In this document: piece after piece, positions 11,432-23,473 of the stretch
Position numbering within the stretch: position 1 is the stretch's first letter
Layout: every line of letters begins with the position of its first letter
DNA from: Globodera rostochiensis
Lineage: Eukaryota; Nematoda; Chromadorea; Rhabditida; Heteroderidae
Direction of reading: 5' to 3'
DNA length: 64,000 nucleotides
NCBI GenBank assembly: GCA_018350325.1
Contig: JAEVLN010000023.1
Span: forward strand, 435,001 to 499,000
Position numbers and translations under genes: made by a program
Notes under the pieces: generated by a model
Database searches by the model: none
The model's input: only the letters and a program-made list of their open reading frames with translations
Told to the model about the DNA's origin: nothing

Positions 11432-12034
11432 CTATTTTTCAACATAAAATTTTAGACAATTATTTACATAATTCGTTTTTTTAATTATTTTGAACCAAAA
11501 TTAATTTAATAACAAAAAGCATTGGAGAATTTTGATTATCATTGAAATTAATTAAAAGTATATTTTAATTATGGAAGTAAATAATATACAAAATATTACA
11601 AAAATATTTGGAAGATGTTAATCAAATGTAAAACTATTTGAAATTTGATATTATAAAAAATCAACATAATAATTTTTGCCGACTAATTTACTTCAATTAT
11701 GAAAATAAAACCAACTGTCCTTATAATAACCAGTTCTGTAAAGAATTAAAGTGAACATTTGCATATAACTCTTTTTTAAATTTATAAAATATCAGACTCT
11801 TTGGGCTTCCGGCGTCCTCATGATCTCACGGGTAGAAATTATGCAATAAAAAGAATTTTTATAATGAACAATGTACAAAGTTTTTAATTATTAAACAAAA
11901 ATAAAAATGAGTCCAAATATTGTAAATTTTACACATTTGTTATTTTTAACCAACACCAAATTAATTTTCAATAATAAGCCAATTACAGCAATATGTATAA
12001 AAATTAATAGCATGAGATGAAACGAAAGAAAATT
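11432..12034. other. A-rich sequence with two small islands
   Basis: Holds a perfect-looking minus acceptor (taattctttacag) near 11745 with a short open stretch and the 27-bp island at 11807-11833 (minus: IMRTPEAQR). Neither joins a neighbouring exon in phase. Confidence 0.35.
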
Positions 12035-12964
12035 TTAAAATGTGCGGAAGATGTTGACGAAGACGGCTCCGGCTCTGCAGCAATTGTCTCTAGTCTTGTC
12101 GTTGGCAACGGAGGAATTGACGAGAGCACAATATAATCAGTTAAAGCAACACAACCACGCATAAATTAAATTAAAAACTGAAATATTAAAAAAAAGAGTT
12201 ACACAAAAAAACTATTAATAAAGGTTTATGAATGTGCATAAAATCATTTAGAATCATTACTATTATAGAATAAAATAATTATAATGATAAAGCAATAAAT
12301 AAAAAGTTATAAAATAAAAAGTGTGTTACCAAAGTTTGAATATCTAGAAAAAAAACAATTAAAAAATATTACAAATATAAAGACGCTCTTTTGGAACAAC
12401 TATATGATATAATTTGATAAATATATACGATTATCCAATATTTTTTAATGCAAAAATAATAAAGATGCCTTAAAAGCTAATTTGCAAAATATTAGAAATT
12501 TTTTGCACTATGAATTTTTATTTATTTATTTGACTAAACATTGCACTACATTATCAGTAAAATCTTAACACTTATTAATGTTTAAGGTATTCCTCAAATA
12601 ATATAAGGCAATTTTAATCGACATTGCGAAGACACGGAACGGATGCAATATGTGGATTCAAGTCAGAAAAACTGAGCATAACAAAATATTTAACAGGTAA
12701 TTTTAAAAATATTTCTGTATCAAATTAATTTTTAAATACAGAAAGTAATTCTTTGTGAAATAAACTAAATGCTGATGTCCATGAAAATGTAAAATTTTAA
12801 AAATACAAATCTGAAATTTTTTATTCTTGATAATAGATTTGAAATTTGTTAGCATAAAAAAACAAAAAATAAAAGAGTAAAAAAAGCAATTTTTTTTAAA
12901 TTACTTAGAGCGGTACAATACCGACTCTGTTTTGTCTTTTTTTTGCTTTAATTAGGGCCGCAAG
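12035..12964 (-). CDS. Putative three-exon unrecognised gene
   Basis: Exons 12964-12922 (LAALIKAKKRQNRV, donor gtattg), 12671-12623 (acceptor tgttatgctcag; FSDLNPHIASVPCLRN) and 12094-12035 (TRDNCCRAGAVFVNIF to TAA). The second and third join in phase; the first and second do not, so another exon probably lies between. The last island is GC-rich and also open in other frames on both strands, so the reading frame there is uncertain. Confidence 0.3.
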
Positions 12965-13499
12965 CTTCGTACCACCAAAATAACTCATAATATTTTATCT
13001 TCGGGGGTTTTACATTGTTTATGCGAACCAGGATCCTGACTATGACTTGGATTTTTTACCAAGTTGGTAAATTTTTTTGTCCCATGACTTTTGGATTTTT
13101 TAAATAACTTTTTGTCATTAAAATATTCTTTTTATATTTAAAAAGATTTTTTTTAATTTTTAGCTTAAAATTTTTTAAATTAAATGTATACAAATTCTTA
13201 AAATTTTGTTAAAATTATGTATCTGTATAATATTTCAAAATAAATGTAAATAATAGAATTCATTTTTTAAAATAAAATCTGTAATCTAATCTGGCTTAAA
13301 TGAATATAACTACAAAAAACTAATTTAAAAATATAAAATATTATAAAAAAAGACAAACTATTAAGTACTAATTAAAATTAAGATAATTAAAATTAAGAGA
13401 ATATTTAACATTCCATAGTATATTTATAAAATGTGCAACAGTAACTGACCAAGGCAAACGATATATTAATTTTATACAAAAATAAAATAAAAAACGACT

Positions 13500-15151
13500 A
13501 GAGTAATTTGGGTTTTTAGTTACTTTTTTGAACATTTTATTTTTTGAAGAAATAGTGTGCTAAAAAGAGAGAGTCAGACGGTTAGAGTAATTTGGTCATC
13601 AACGCACCCCATCTAATAATTTTTTAGTTACTTTTTTGAATATTTTATTTTTTGAAAAAATGGTGTGCTAAAAGAGAGAGTTAGACGGTTAGCAACGCAC
13701 CCCATCTAATAATTTTTTAGTAACTTTTTTAAACATTTTATTTTTTGAATAAATAGTGTGCTAAAAAGAGCGTGTCAGACGACGAGAGTAATTTGGGGTT
13801 TTAGTTACTTTTTTGAACATTTTATTTTTTGATGAAATAGTGTGCTAAAAGAGAAAGTCAGACGGTTAGAGTAATTTGGTCATAAACGCACTCCATGAAC
13901 ATTTTATTTTTTGAAGAAATAGTGTGCTAAAAAGAGAGAGTCAGACGGTTAGCAACGCACCCATCTAATAATTTTTTAGTTACTTTTTTGAACATTTTAT
14001 TTTTTGAAGAAATAGTGTGCTAAAAAGAGAGAGTCAGACGGTTAGAGTAATTTAGGTATCAACGTACGCCATCTAATAATTTTTTAGTTACTTTTTTGAA
14101 CATTTTATTTTTTGAAGAAATAGTGCGCTAAAAAGAGAGAGTCAGACGGTTAGAGTAATTTAGGTATCAACGTACGCCATCTAATAATTTTTTAGTTACT
14201 TTTTTGAACATTTTATTTTTTGAAGAAATAGTGTGCTAAAAAGAGAGAGTCAGACGGTTAGAGTAATTTAGGTATCATTTTATTTTTTGAATAAATAGTG
14301 TGCTAAAAAGAGAGTGTCAGACGACGAGAGTAATTTGGGCATCAACGCACCCCATCTAATAATTTTTTAGTTAGTTTTTTGAACATTTTATTTTTTGAAG
14401 AAATAGTGCGCTAAAAAGAGAGAGTCAGACGGTTAGAGTAATTTAGGCATCAACGTACCCCATCTATTTTAGTTACTTTTCTAAACATTTTATTTTTTGA
14501 AGAAATAGTGTGCTAAAAAGAGAGAGTCAGACGGTTAGAGGTAATTTGGTCATCAACGCACCCCATCTAATAATTTTTTAGTTACTTTTTTGAACATTTT
14601 ATTTTTTGAATAAATATTGTGCTAAAAAGAGAGAGTGAGACGGTTAGAGTAATTTGGTCATCAACGCACCCCATCTAATAATTTTTTAGTTACTTTTTTG
14701 AACATTTTATTTTTTGAACAAATAGTGCGCTAAAAAGAGAGAGTCAGACGGTTAGAGTAATTTAGGTATCAACGTACGCCATCTAATAATTTTTTAGTTA
14801 CTTTTTTGAACATTTTATTTTTTGAAGAAATAGTGTGCTAAAAAGAGAGAGTCAGACGGTTAGAGTAATTTAGGTATCAACGCCATCTAATAATTTTTTA
14901 GTTACTTTTTTGAACATTTTATTTTTTGAATAAATAGTGTGCTAAAAAGAGAGTGTCAGACGACGAGAGTAATTTGGGCATCAACGCACCCCATCTATTT
15001 AGTTAGTTTTTTGAACATTTTATTTTTTGAAGAAATAGTGCGCTAAAAAGAGAGAGTCAGACGGTTAGAGTAATTTAGGCATCAACGTACCCCATCTATT
15101 TTAGTTACTTTTATAAACATTTTATTTTTTGAAGAAATAGTGTGCTAAAAA
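13500..15151. repeat. Satellite array, about 107-bp unit, about 17 copies
   Basis: Each unit contains gaacattttattttttgaag, aatagtgtgctaaaaagagagagtcagacggttagagtaatttgg in sections, and caacgcaccccatctaataat. Units are 105-110 bp with shortened forms of 80-95 bp, and a sub-type with acgacgagagtaatttgggcatc recurs inside higher-order groups (near 13.78, 14.33 and 14.97 kb). No ORF crosses the array. A diverged cluster lies at 31725-32012. Confidence 0.95.
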
Positions 15152-15194
15152 ATTAACATCAAATAAAAGATGACAGATCAAACGAAACTGCCTA

Positions 15195-16887
15195 CTATAT
15201 TTTTAATTTGTCAGAGTCGGCCTCTTAAAATCAGTACATTTCTGATAAATAAGTACAGGTACCTACGCGCCCTGATATAATCACATTCCAAGCGCAAAAT
15301 AATAAAATTTTAAAATTTACACTTTTATAATTTAATGCTATAAGCTAGACGCTAGCCGAAATACGTAATGGTTAAAATATTTGATATGTTAAAACGACAA
15401 CAGTTAAATAAAAAAGCCTCGTAAAAGTGTAAAAGTCACTAATTATTACTAACAAACTTACATTTTATTTAAATAAAGAACAATTTTTAAAATTACGTCA
15501 TATAAATTTGATAACCCGAAATAAAAGGTTAGTCGCGTTATAATTCATATGGAATTGAAAACAAATTACTGCTTATGCAACTGTGCCCTCACGATGGGCA
15601 TAAAAACAGAGATTTTAAAAGTTATTTTTTACTATCACAGCAAAATTTAATTAGTGTTTTGATAAAAAGTAAAAACTTAAGTGCATTATTAAAAAATATA
15701 TAGCTAAAAAACTTTTTTTTATTAAAAATGATACGAAAGCAGAGCCGCACGCACTGGAGCTGCTGACACTTCGCAAGGAGAGTCAATTCAAGCAACTGCT
15801 TGTGGAGGCGCTACAGGGCACCGAAATAAGACATTAAAATTAAACCAAAAAAACAATTTCCTACACGCCTCAGACGGAAATTTAACAAATTGTTAATTCT
15901 TTTAAGATTTTAAAGTAAACTAAATATTGAACTTGGCAATCCATAACAATAAATATTTCATCCAGTTAAAGCGGTATTTTACAAATTATCTATTATATAA
16001 TATATGTAGGGCCACGATTTATATGGAAATCCATATTTTTTTTGCGCACTCGGAACAGCGTATAAATGCCATAAATTGTGTTTTTAACTTTGGTTGGAGC
16101 TTCTAGAGCCCATTTTATGATCCATATTTTCCATATTTTTCCATATTTCGCGATTTTTATCCATATTCCATATTTTAATCCATAATTCGCTATTTTTCAA
16201 AAATTCCTTAACAAAAATGCAATAAAAACGAAAAATACACCCTAAGTATCGACTTTTTAAAAATTTCAAAAAATGCACCCCCAAAAACGATTTTTTCAAA
16301 ATTTTCTAAAAATGCACCATTAAAAATTAAACAAAAAATTCTGCACAAAAAAATGAAAATTTTTAAAATTCGGCTTATTTTCAAAAATTTTCTCTAAAAT
16401 GCCGTAATTTGCATATAAAAATTTTTATTGCTCTTATTACTTCAAGAAGGAAATCTTGCCCATTTTTTGCTATACATATTTGATAATTTTTTATCCATAT
16501 TTCGTCCATATTTTGCAATTTTTGTCCATATTTGGTCCATATTTTGCGATTTTTCATCCATATTTTATGGCCATATTTCGAGATTTTTTGTCCATATAAA
16601 TCGTGGCCCTAAATATATGGAATAAGCAAAGACAAAAAATAGAGATTATTTTTTTGCAAATATAAATATAAAAACACAACTAAATATTAAATTCAAAAAA
16701 TCTGTCTAATCTGTACTTATTTAAATAAAACAGAAAGTTTACCTATTTGCAATTTTTATTATGATAGTCAAATTTAATTTGATGTATTCACAGAAATATG
16801 AAGGTGTTTACAAATAAAAATATTTATTTATTACATCAATGAATAGCAAAATGTCGGTTTCCGATTCGAAGTTGCCATTTATTGTTA
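15195..16887 (-). CDS. Putative five-exon 3' part of an unrecognised gene
   Basis: Exons 16887-16835 (acceptor tccttttaacag; GNFESETDILLFID), 15810-15735 (acceptor cggtgccctgtag; RLHKQLLELTLLAKCQQLQC), 15587-15563, 15262-15238 and 15221-15195 (to TAG) are phase-compatible at every join. The second exon is a sharp GC island; its + strand is also open but lacks a donor. A complete hAT-like element (16007-16611) lies in the first intron and the satellite array begins just downstream. The product has a leucine-rich helical middle; no family recognised. Confidence 0.4.
16007..16611. mobile_element. Complete non-autonomous hAT-like element, target duplication aatatatg
   Basis: Perfect 21-bp inverted ends start tagggccacgatttatatgg, and the same eight bases, aatatatg, flank both sides (15999-16006 and 16612-16619). 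The interior is filled with ccatatttt words on the left and their kin in the same orientation on the right, and with aaaaatgcaccc words. No transposase frame is present. The 8-bp duplication is the hallmark of the hAT superfamily. Confidence 0.9.
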
Positions 16888-17172
16888 CTGTTAAAAGGAC
16901 ATAAAGTTTTATATAAAAAATATGTAAAATAGAAAATTTCATACAATATTTTTCACAAAAGTTTAAGAGCAACGGTAAATCGAAATAATCTATCTATTGT
17001 GTGTATCGTGCATTAAAACTAATATACGCACCGTTATAAAGTTTCATAAACAATAATAACAATAATAATACACGATGTAAAAAACCATTAACTTTTTAGA
17101 ATATTTTATCACCCATAGTCCCGAACACCTATCCTCGGAACCAAAAAGTAAATTTAAATAAACTATTAAAGC

Positions 17173-17674
17173 CTAAAATTCATAACATAAAAAATATATT
17201 TTAAAACTTTTTATAATATTGTTGTTTGATGCTGCGCTGAGCACCTGTGACGAAATTAATGAATGACTCATCACCGAACAAAGCGCGCAATAGTTTATAA
17301 AAATATATACATTTAACAAGATTTGAAAAAAAACTATAAGCAAGTTGTTATATGACCTGTATGAAATCATTGTTGTCATTAAAACTATTTGCCCCAGAAA
17401 TAAATGATTTATTTTTAAACGTTTAACTAAAAAACTTTAGATTACTTATATGTATAAGTAATAAGCAAAAATAATCTAGAAAATAAAGATATATATAAAT
17501 GATATAATGATAATTAAAAAAATTTTAACAGAAACAATAAAATTTTTACTTTTAGTAGCCGTTCTTGTGATTAAGCCATAATTATTCTCAACAACATACG
17601 CTACAAATAAATTGGGCCAGCAATGAGTAAGTTATAACATCAAAACCTCATCTGGGTTAAAAGGACAAAAAGGC
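17173..17674 (-). CDS. Putative unrecognised gene, 3' exons
   Basis: Exon 17600-17536 (acceptor cccaatttatttgtag) is open with two leading bases (VVENNYGLITRTATKSKNF) and ends on a codon; exon 17244-17173 (acceptor aatttcgtcacag) continues with VLSAASNNNIIKSFKIYF to TAG. Upstream, 17674-17647 is a good exon candidate (acceptor ccatattttttag; PFCPFNPDE) but does not join in phase. The hydrophobic C-terminus could be a membrane segment. Unrecognised. Confidence 0.35.
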
Positions 17675-19023
17675 CTAAAAAATATGGCCAAAACTGATTT
17701 AAATGAATAAAAATAATAATAAATTAAGAGCAGGAAATATATTTTAAACAAAAAAAATATTTTATTTTGGGTAACTAAAACATTGTTTTAAATTAATTCA
17801 TATAAAATAAGATTACTGGATGTCTAACAATGAACATTAAATCAGCTGCTACGCGTACCGGAGTAAAGAGAAAACTCAAAAATTTTTAATTTATTCACAA
17901 AATTTTAACATTAAAATGCCATAATAAGTTAGGGAATATGTCAAGATAATAAAAGTTTTAAATACAAAAATTAGTTAAATAAACGACGATTTATTGACAA
18001 AGAAAGCAAAATAAAATTCCCGATAAAATTGTACAAAAAGGGAATTTAAAACTTAAACAAATAAAATATAATAATAAAGCATTCCCGAGTACATTTGCGC
18101 AGCTTTACTTCACCTCAACATCAATTTTAACAGGATTGGCAACAATTTACAAATATTTCAAAAATCCCTTTAAAAATTGCCTAGAAACAAATATATTGAT
18201 TAGTTGATTTAGAAAAAATTGATTTGTAAAGATACCGTCAATTAAAACAACATCAAAAAAAATTGTATGATAAAGTCATTTATTAAATATTTATTTAAAT
18301 AAATTAAATTAAAACAATTGAAGAAACTTTTAAGAATAAAATCTGCTGTATTTTTAAAGTTAGCACACATCGTAACATAACTTTCGTTTGTTGGTTTGTT
18401 GTGCGACTAGCAGATATAAATGAGTAAATATTTCATGGGTCATGACGTTTGAGCGCGAAAATAGTGAAAATTAATTATTAATCATACAATGTAATCTGCG
18501 CTATAATAATTATGGAGATTTTTTCAAATTATAAAAAAAATTACAATCGTTATCTATGCGAAAAATTTATTAAAAACTAAAATTGTAATATAAATCATTA
18601 ATTACTATATAAAAAATTGAACTGACCCCATCAACGTTTTAGTTGCATTACATTACAATCTAATTTAAAAAACATAAAAACAATAAAAATAATAATTTCC
18701 TTTATTTCTGGGGAAACTCTGTGAATTGATGAAAAAATAAATTTAGTAAAATAAATGAGAAAAACTAAAAAAGCAAAATAATATTTATTAAAAGGCTTAA
18801 ACCAAATTATTTGCAACAAATAACTCGCTTCAAAATAAAAAAAAATCGATTAAAGAAATAAATAATCAAAGAAAGATTTAGAAACTTTTAATTTTTGATA
18901 TTAAAATATTGTAATAAGACCTTTTATTTATATTTAAAAGCCTTTAAAAATAAAATCAAAAATGCAATGAAAGCACTTGCGAAGTCAACCTTCAAAGCAA
19001 CATCGAGTCACATGGATGAGAAT
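17675..19023. other. A-rich sequence with minor islands
   Basis: Contains a minus ORF at about 18367-18447 (MTHEIFTHLYLLVAQQ) with an internal strong acceptor, and a + ORF at 18967 (MKALAKSTFKATSS) that runs into the element at 19024. The two disagree in strand and neither has a splice partner, so neither is called. Confidence 0.3.
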
Positions 19024-19150
19024 CAGGGCTGCGTCGAAACCTTTCGATTTCGATTTCGATAATTTCGAGGTTTTTCTACCGATTTTCTTACGAAAATCGA
19101 AAGAGAAAATTCTTCGAAATTTTGTCGAAAGAGAAATTTATTGACATTTT
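19024..19150. mobile_element. One-ended hAT-like fragment (cgaaa-motif family)
   Basis: Starts CAGGGCTGCGTCGAAACC and consists of tcgaaa/tttcga words, many of them in both orientations. The inverse terminus is not found within the next 400 bp. Confidence 0.5.
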
Positions 19151-19566
19151 CTTTACCCTTTGACACTAAATTTTACCAAAAGTCGTTGGAAAAGAACCCG
19201 GCGATAAACAATTAAGCGCGGGCAGGAAAAGGGAAATATTAACAAATTTAAACTTATTTTTTTAAGAAAAGCTTAGGAATTTCACAAAAATTTATATTTT
19301 TTGAATGCAATGATGTCGAATTAATGAAAGGCAAAAAAATTTTTTTTTAAAAAAACATATTTTTGCCCAACTTTCGGTCGCTGTCAGCTTAAACCGCGTA
19401 ATCAATAGGTGTTCATTAAAAATTTAATTTCTATTTAATTTAATTTTTTTTAATAATCTTATTAAAATTTAAAGATGATGTACTTCACTAAATAATAAAC
19501 TTTTTTTTAATTTTCACAATTTCTTGTCTTAAAATATATAGATATTAAGATTTTTTATTGCTTTAG

Positions 19567-19832
19567 TTAATAACCTATACATAGTAACCGGGCATCGAAA
19601 TTCGTATTTCATTTTCAAATTAGCTTTTTATCATAAGAATTTAAGGATTAATCTCGCGTAAGAATTAAAAAGAATTATTTGGGGGCCCGTCAATTTTTTT
19701 TTATTGTTTTAATATAGTTTGCAAATCTTAAAATTCATATTTGAACTGATGTTTATATTCTGAAGTTTACAAGAAAGCATTTAAGCTTTAATTAGTTTCA
19801 TAATGGAAAATTTACCCAAGCATTTATATTAA
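19567..19832 (+). CDS. Putative four-exon small unrecognised gene, 5' end missing
   Basis: Exons 19567-19603 (acceptor ttattgctttag; NNLYIVTGHRN), 19646-19657 (12-bp microexon, donor gtaaga), 19718-19750 (acceptor ttgttttaatatag; LQILKFIFEL) and 19796-19832 (FIMENLPKHLY then TAA) agree in phase at each join. Introns are 42-60 bp. Unrecognised. Confidence 0.35.
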
Positions 19833-19851
19833 TAGATTTGTTACAAATTTC

Positions 19852-20351
19852 ATGATGCCTGAACATAATTTTAAAATCGGCAAGTGTCCCATGTTCATTC
19901 AAAGTTAACATTTTGCTGGTTTTTCACCCAAAAAACTAGTCATAAAATTTATTTATTTATATAGCAATTCAGATAGTTGCTTAAATTTTTTAAACGTTTT
20001 AAGATAATTTTATTTTTTTATGTTTTCGCTTTTCTTAAAATTTACCAATCACGATTTATTTAAATTCTTTTTGTTAAATAAAAATAACAAGTTTACTTAC
20101 AATACTGGTTTATTTTATGCAAAAAAGTTAAATATTTTTTCAAAAGTCTTTCATTAGTTTTTGATTAGGCTTATTCGAGTTGATGTGCTCCGAATGTTTC
20201 GGGAAATTCGACACTTCTTGCCCAATGTTATTATTTTACTTACTCATTTTTCAATGCTTAATTATTTAGAAATTTCATTTATCATTTTGTTTGTCAAATT
20301 TATTTCTATAATTTTATAGACCTTTCTCATTACAAATGTTATTTAAATTAA
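19852..20351 (+). CDS. Putative small unrecognised gene with ATG start
   Basis: ATG at 19852 opens MMPEHNFKIGKCPMFIQ and the exon ends at 19903. Exons 19940-19995 (acceptor), 20169-20226 (acceptor tagtttttgattag; RVDVLRMFREIRHFLPN), 20270-20288 and 20320-20351 (acceptor ctataattttatag, ends TAA) follow. All joins agree in phase except 19995 to 20169. About 85 residues. The 20169 exon fills its island and has near-ideal borders. Unrecognised. Confidence 0.4.
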
Positions 20352-21152
20352 AACTTGATTTTCCTGTTAACATTATTTATCTCAATTTGTTATTTCGGTA
20401 TTTATATTTGTAATTTTTCATTATTTTATTTTCCATTTTTAAAATTTAATGTCTATGAGTAATGATCTTTTATAAATCGAATTATACTTCTTAATTAGAT
20501 AATTACAATTCTTTAAGAGTATATTAGATAAAAATTTATTTGATTGCAAATTATTTTGTCTACTTATTTGTTATTTAGCCTTAATTGTTTAAAAATATAA
20601 TCTCTTATGGTCATATCCGACATAGATTTTTAAAATTCCATTTTTGTGAACATCTATGGAGTGCGAAAATTTTCTAGAAATTTTTTTAATTTTTTGCGAT
20701 TAAAAATATTTTCTACTTTTTTGATCAGCAAAATTCGGGAACTATTTAAAAAGCTATCCTTTGTTTAATTGTTGAACGATCTTAATTATTTTAGTGTCAT
20801 AAAATGCAGAAAAATCAGAGTTTTTTTTTCATTTATATTTAATTTGAAATTCAAAAACGTCAATTTATCGATGGGAAATTTCACTGAAAAGTCGCAAATT
20901 TAAGAAGTATTTAGCCAATTTTGAAGCAATTTTTTCTTAACTAACATTGTTAAAACTTCAACAAAATTTTCCCAACGGCGCCTATCGGACCGCCGACTCC
21001 TCCCATTCCTAAAAAAACATCAAATACACCACCATTTTTTTAAGTTTTTGATTGAATTTCAACAAAAATAAAATTGTGTTTTAAAAATATGCACCAACAA
21101 CGACAACAAAAAATCAGATTTTATTGCCAATTAAAAAACAAAACGTGTACAG
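20352..21152. other. T-rich sequence with a dispersed GC word
   Basis: No exon could be joined here. At 20975-21003 it holds aacggcgcctatcggaccgcc, one of several scattered copies of a GC-rich word that also occurs near 31235, 53520 and 62424. A/T runs around that word resemble the flanks of the other copies, suggesting an old repeat. Confidence 0.4.
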
Positions 21153-21191
21153 AAACAGTTTTTTCGGGACAATGTGGAGATAGGAAGACTG
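21153..21191 (+). CDS. Putative internal exon
   Basis: Thirteen codons (KQFFRDNVEIGRL) lie between the acceptor cgtgtacag and the donor gtaggc, starting and ending on codon boundaries. It may belong to the model starting at 21402, but a connecting exon is not clear. Confidence 0.25.
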
Positions 21192-21401
21192 GTAGGCATT
21201 AACATAATAACGTGCATTGTAGAAATTTTAACCATGTAATAGAATTATATCTTGCCTTTTTTTAATTATTACTAATCAATTTAAAATTTTTCAACTTTTT
21301 TAATCAGCTTGCTGATAATTTTAAGCTAAATAATGCTAGATTATTAAAATGCTTTTTAGTGTATAATTGATAAATTTTATACTCTCCATTTTTATGTTTA
21401 G

Positions 21402-22246
21402 TATTCTATGTGGATTAAATGTATTTGATTTATATAATTTTAATTTTATTAACAACATATATAAGTTTTTCACGCCCGTTGACTTTACTTGCGCGCATTT
21501 TGTCTTGGCAGTGTGGTGTTGGACAGCTGAAATGAAACCTTATATACCAGGGCTTCCAGATTTGATGCATCATTTTGATGTTTTTTGAAAAGTCAATGAT
21601 GCTAAAATTTAAAATGATGCTTTGATGCTTTTTGATGTTTTTTGGGTGTCTTGAGGATTTTAGTGTGTTTTTTAAGAATTTCACTAATAAAATCAAAAAT
21701 TTCTATTAAATTTTGAATATTTGGCGTATGTTTTTCCATTTTTTTGTGTATTTTTTTTTAAATGAAAAGCGTGTTCCGGTTTGAAATAATTGGGATTTTT
21801 TTAATAAAAAACTTCATTTTCATTTTTTTTAAAGCAAAAAAGCATCACATCTTCTGCAAATTTATTGCAATCTCTTAACAAATCGAGTCAAAAATGCAAA
21901 AAATTTTCTCTCCCCCACCCCCCGCACTAAAAAAAGTATTTGGGAAAACCGCGCGCAAAAAAACATGATTTTAGCAAAATGATGCTTTTTGGTCCCAAAT
22001 GATGCTTTTTTGCTAGCCAAATGATGTTTTTGAAAATTTTCATCTGGGAGCCCTGTTATATACAGTGTTTCTTTAACGTTCTCTATTTCAAGCCTTGTCA
22101 GAGATTACCTCCATTTTGTATGTTTTTAATGAAAAAAATATTATAATTTTTTTCAGGCCAATACTCTTAGTATATTCGATCCGACTTTGGCTGTCTTTAT
22201 TATTATTTATTTATTTGTTATTTCGATTTACTGTTTTAATTTTTAA
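21402..22246 (+). CDS. Putative three-exon multi-pass membrane protein, 5' end missing
   Basis: Exon 21402-21515 (acceptor tttttatgtttag, donor gtgttg) encodes a hydrophobic stretch with FFTPVDFTCAHFVLAV. Exon 22066-22117 (acceptor ttatatacag, donor gtatgt; FSISSLVRDYLHF) and exon 22157-22246 (acceptor taatttttttcag; TLSIFDPTLAVFIIIYLF, then TAA) follow in phase. The hAT-like element 21548-22055 sits in the first intron, and its right target duplication forms the pyrimidine-poor part of the acceptor. Two or three membrane segments are likely; a chemoreceptor-type protein is possible but unproven. Confidence 0.45.
21548..22055. mobile_element. Complete non-autonomous hAT-like element, target duplication ttatatac
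   Basis: Starts cagggcttccagat and ends atctgggagccctg, with ttatatac on both sides (21540-21547 and 22056-22063). The interior is dominated by direct aaatgatgc/tttgatgct words. No transposase frame. The site lies two bases upstream of a splice acceptor AG. Confidence 0.9.
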
Positions 22247-23473
22247 ATTTTATTTTGTGGGCCTATGTAATTTAGGTAATATTCTTTTTAGTTGGCCCTT
22301 AAAATTGGCAAGTTTTATGCAGTTTATTTAATGAACAATATTCTAAAAGAATTATAAGGGGTATAAATGCGGTTCATTGCCAAATTTGTCGTGTTTATTT
22401 TCTCCTATTCGATATTCTGAATTTTGTTCTGTCCCAGCCGCGTTGTTGATTGAGTTGCAGATGGTTTAAAGCTTAGCAGAGATGCGTAAAGTTAAGTAAG
22501 TCTTCATTTTTAATTATTTCGTATATTTTTTATTGTGCTATTTTTATACTTGGTTAAAATACTAGCTTAAGTCTTTAATGCATCAAATCAATTTTATATA
22601 TTGTTTACGGCTTGCCCAGATATAAAATGTAATTTTTAATTAATGGGCAACAACTTATATTTGTGGTAGTAAAACAACAAAAAATCATTTCAAAAATTAT
22701 AGAATTTCCCAATTTTTACTCCTTAATCATTTTTTTGTTAATTATAATATGAATGAATTTTATTTTAAATTTGCCTGATTTATGAATTTATTGTTATGTT
22801 TTTATTCTAGGTATTTTAAGTTGGATGAATTTTATTATCTTAGAAAATCGATAATTCCCAGCCGATGCATAACAAGAAATTATTATGATTACTAATCATT
22901 ATTTTAAAAAAAGATAATAATTGGTGTAATAAATTATTTTTATATTTGTAAAACTCAAATGTTCAAATCTTCAAGATATCCGTTATTAATAATTTTTAAT
23001 TTCAAATAATATCAATGTATTTTATATTCAGAATATATTTATAATAGTTTTTCTTATTTAATTATCGAAGTGTTATTTGAATAATTTTATTCCAAGTTTC
23101 CAATTTTATCTTCTTTATACAGGGGGTATATTTCGTTTATAAATTTTTTAGCCAATTTTTACTTTATTTTCAAATTATTTATAAAAATACAGTTTTGCTT
23201 TTATAATAAAGTTTTTTTATTTGAAATTTTTTAAGAAAAAGATTAAACACAATGAATGACTCGACGATGTAATGTAATAATTTAATTTTTTCATTATTTG
23301 TTGCCATATTGCATAAAACCTCATCTTCGTTTAGCAACACTATTTTAATAGATTGTTTATATTTATTTGTATATAAATTTTAAATTAATTTTTGATTGGT
23401 GAGTTATTTAGTGTGTTTTAATTTGAATCGAATATTATGCAACTTATATTTGATATTACTTAGGCATTTTTAG
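22247..23473. other. T-rich sequence with possible gene start
   Basis: ATG at 22368 opens a signal-peptide-like run (MRFIAKFVVFIFSYSIF) without a usable donor, and ATG at 22484 is followed within 14 bp by the perfect donor gtaagt. An exon ending at 22466 (ALLIELQM) is possible between them. None of these can be linked, and the remaining kilobase is A/T runs. Confidence 0.3.
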
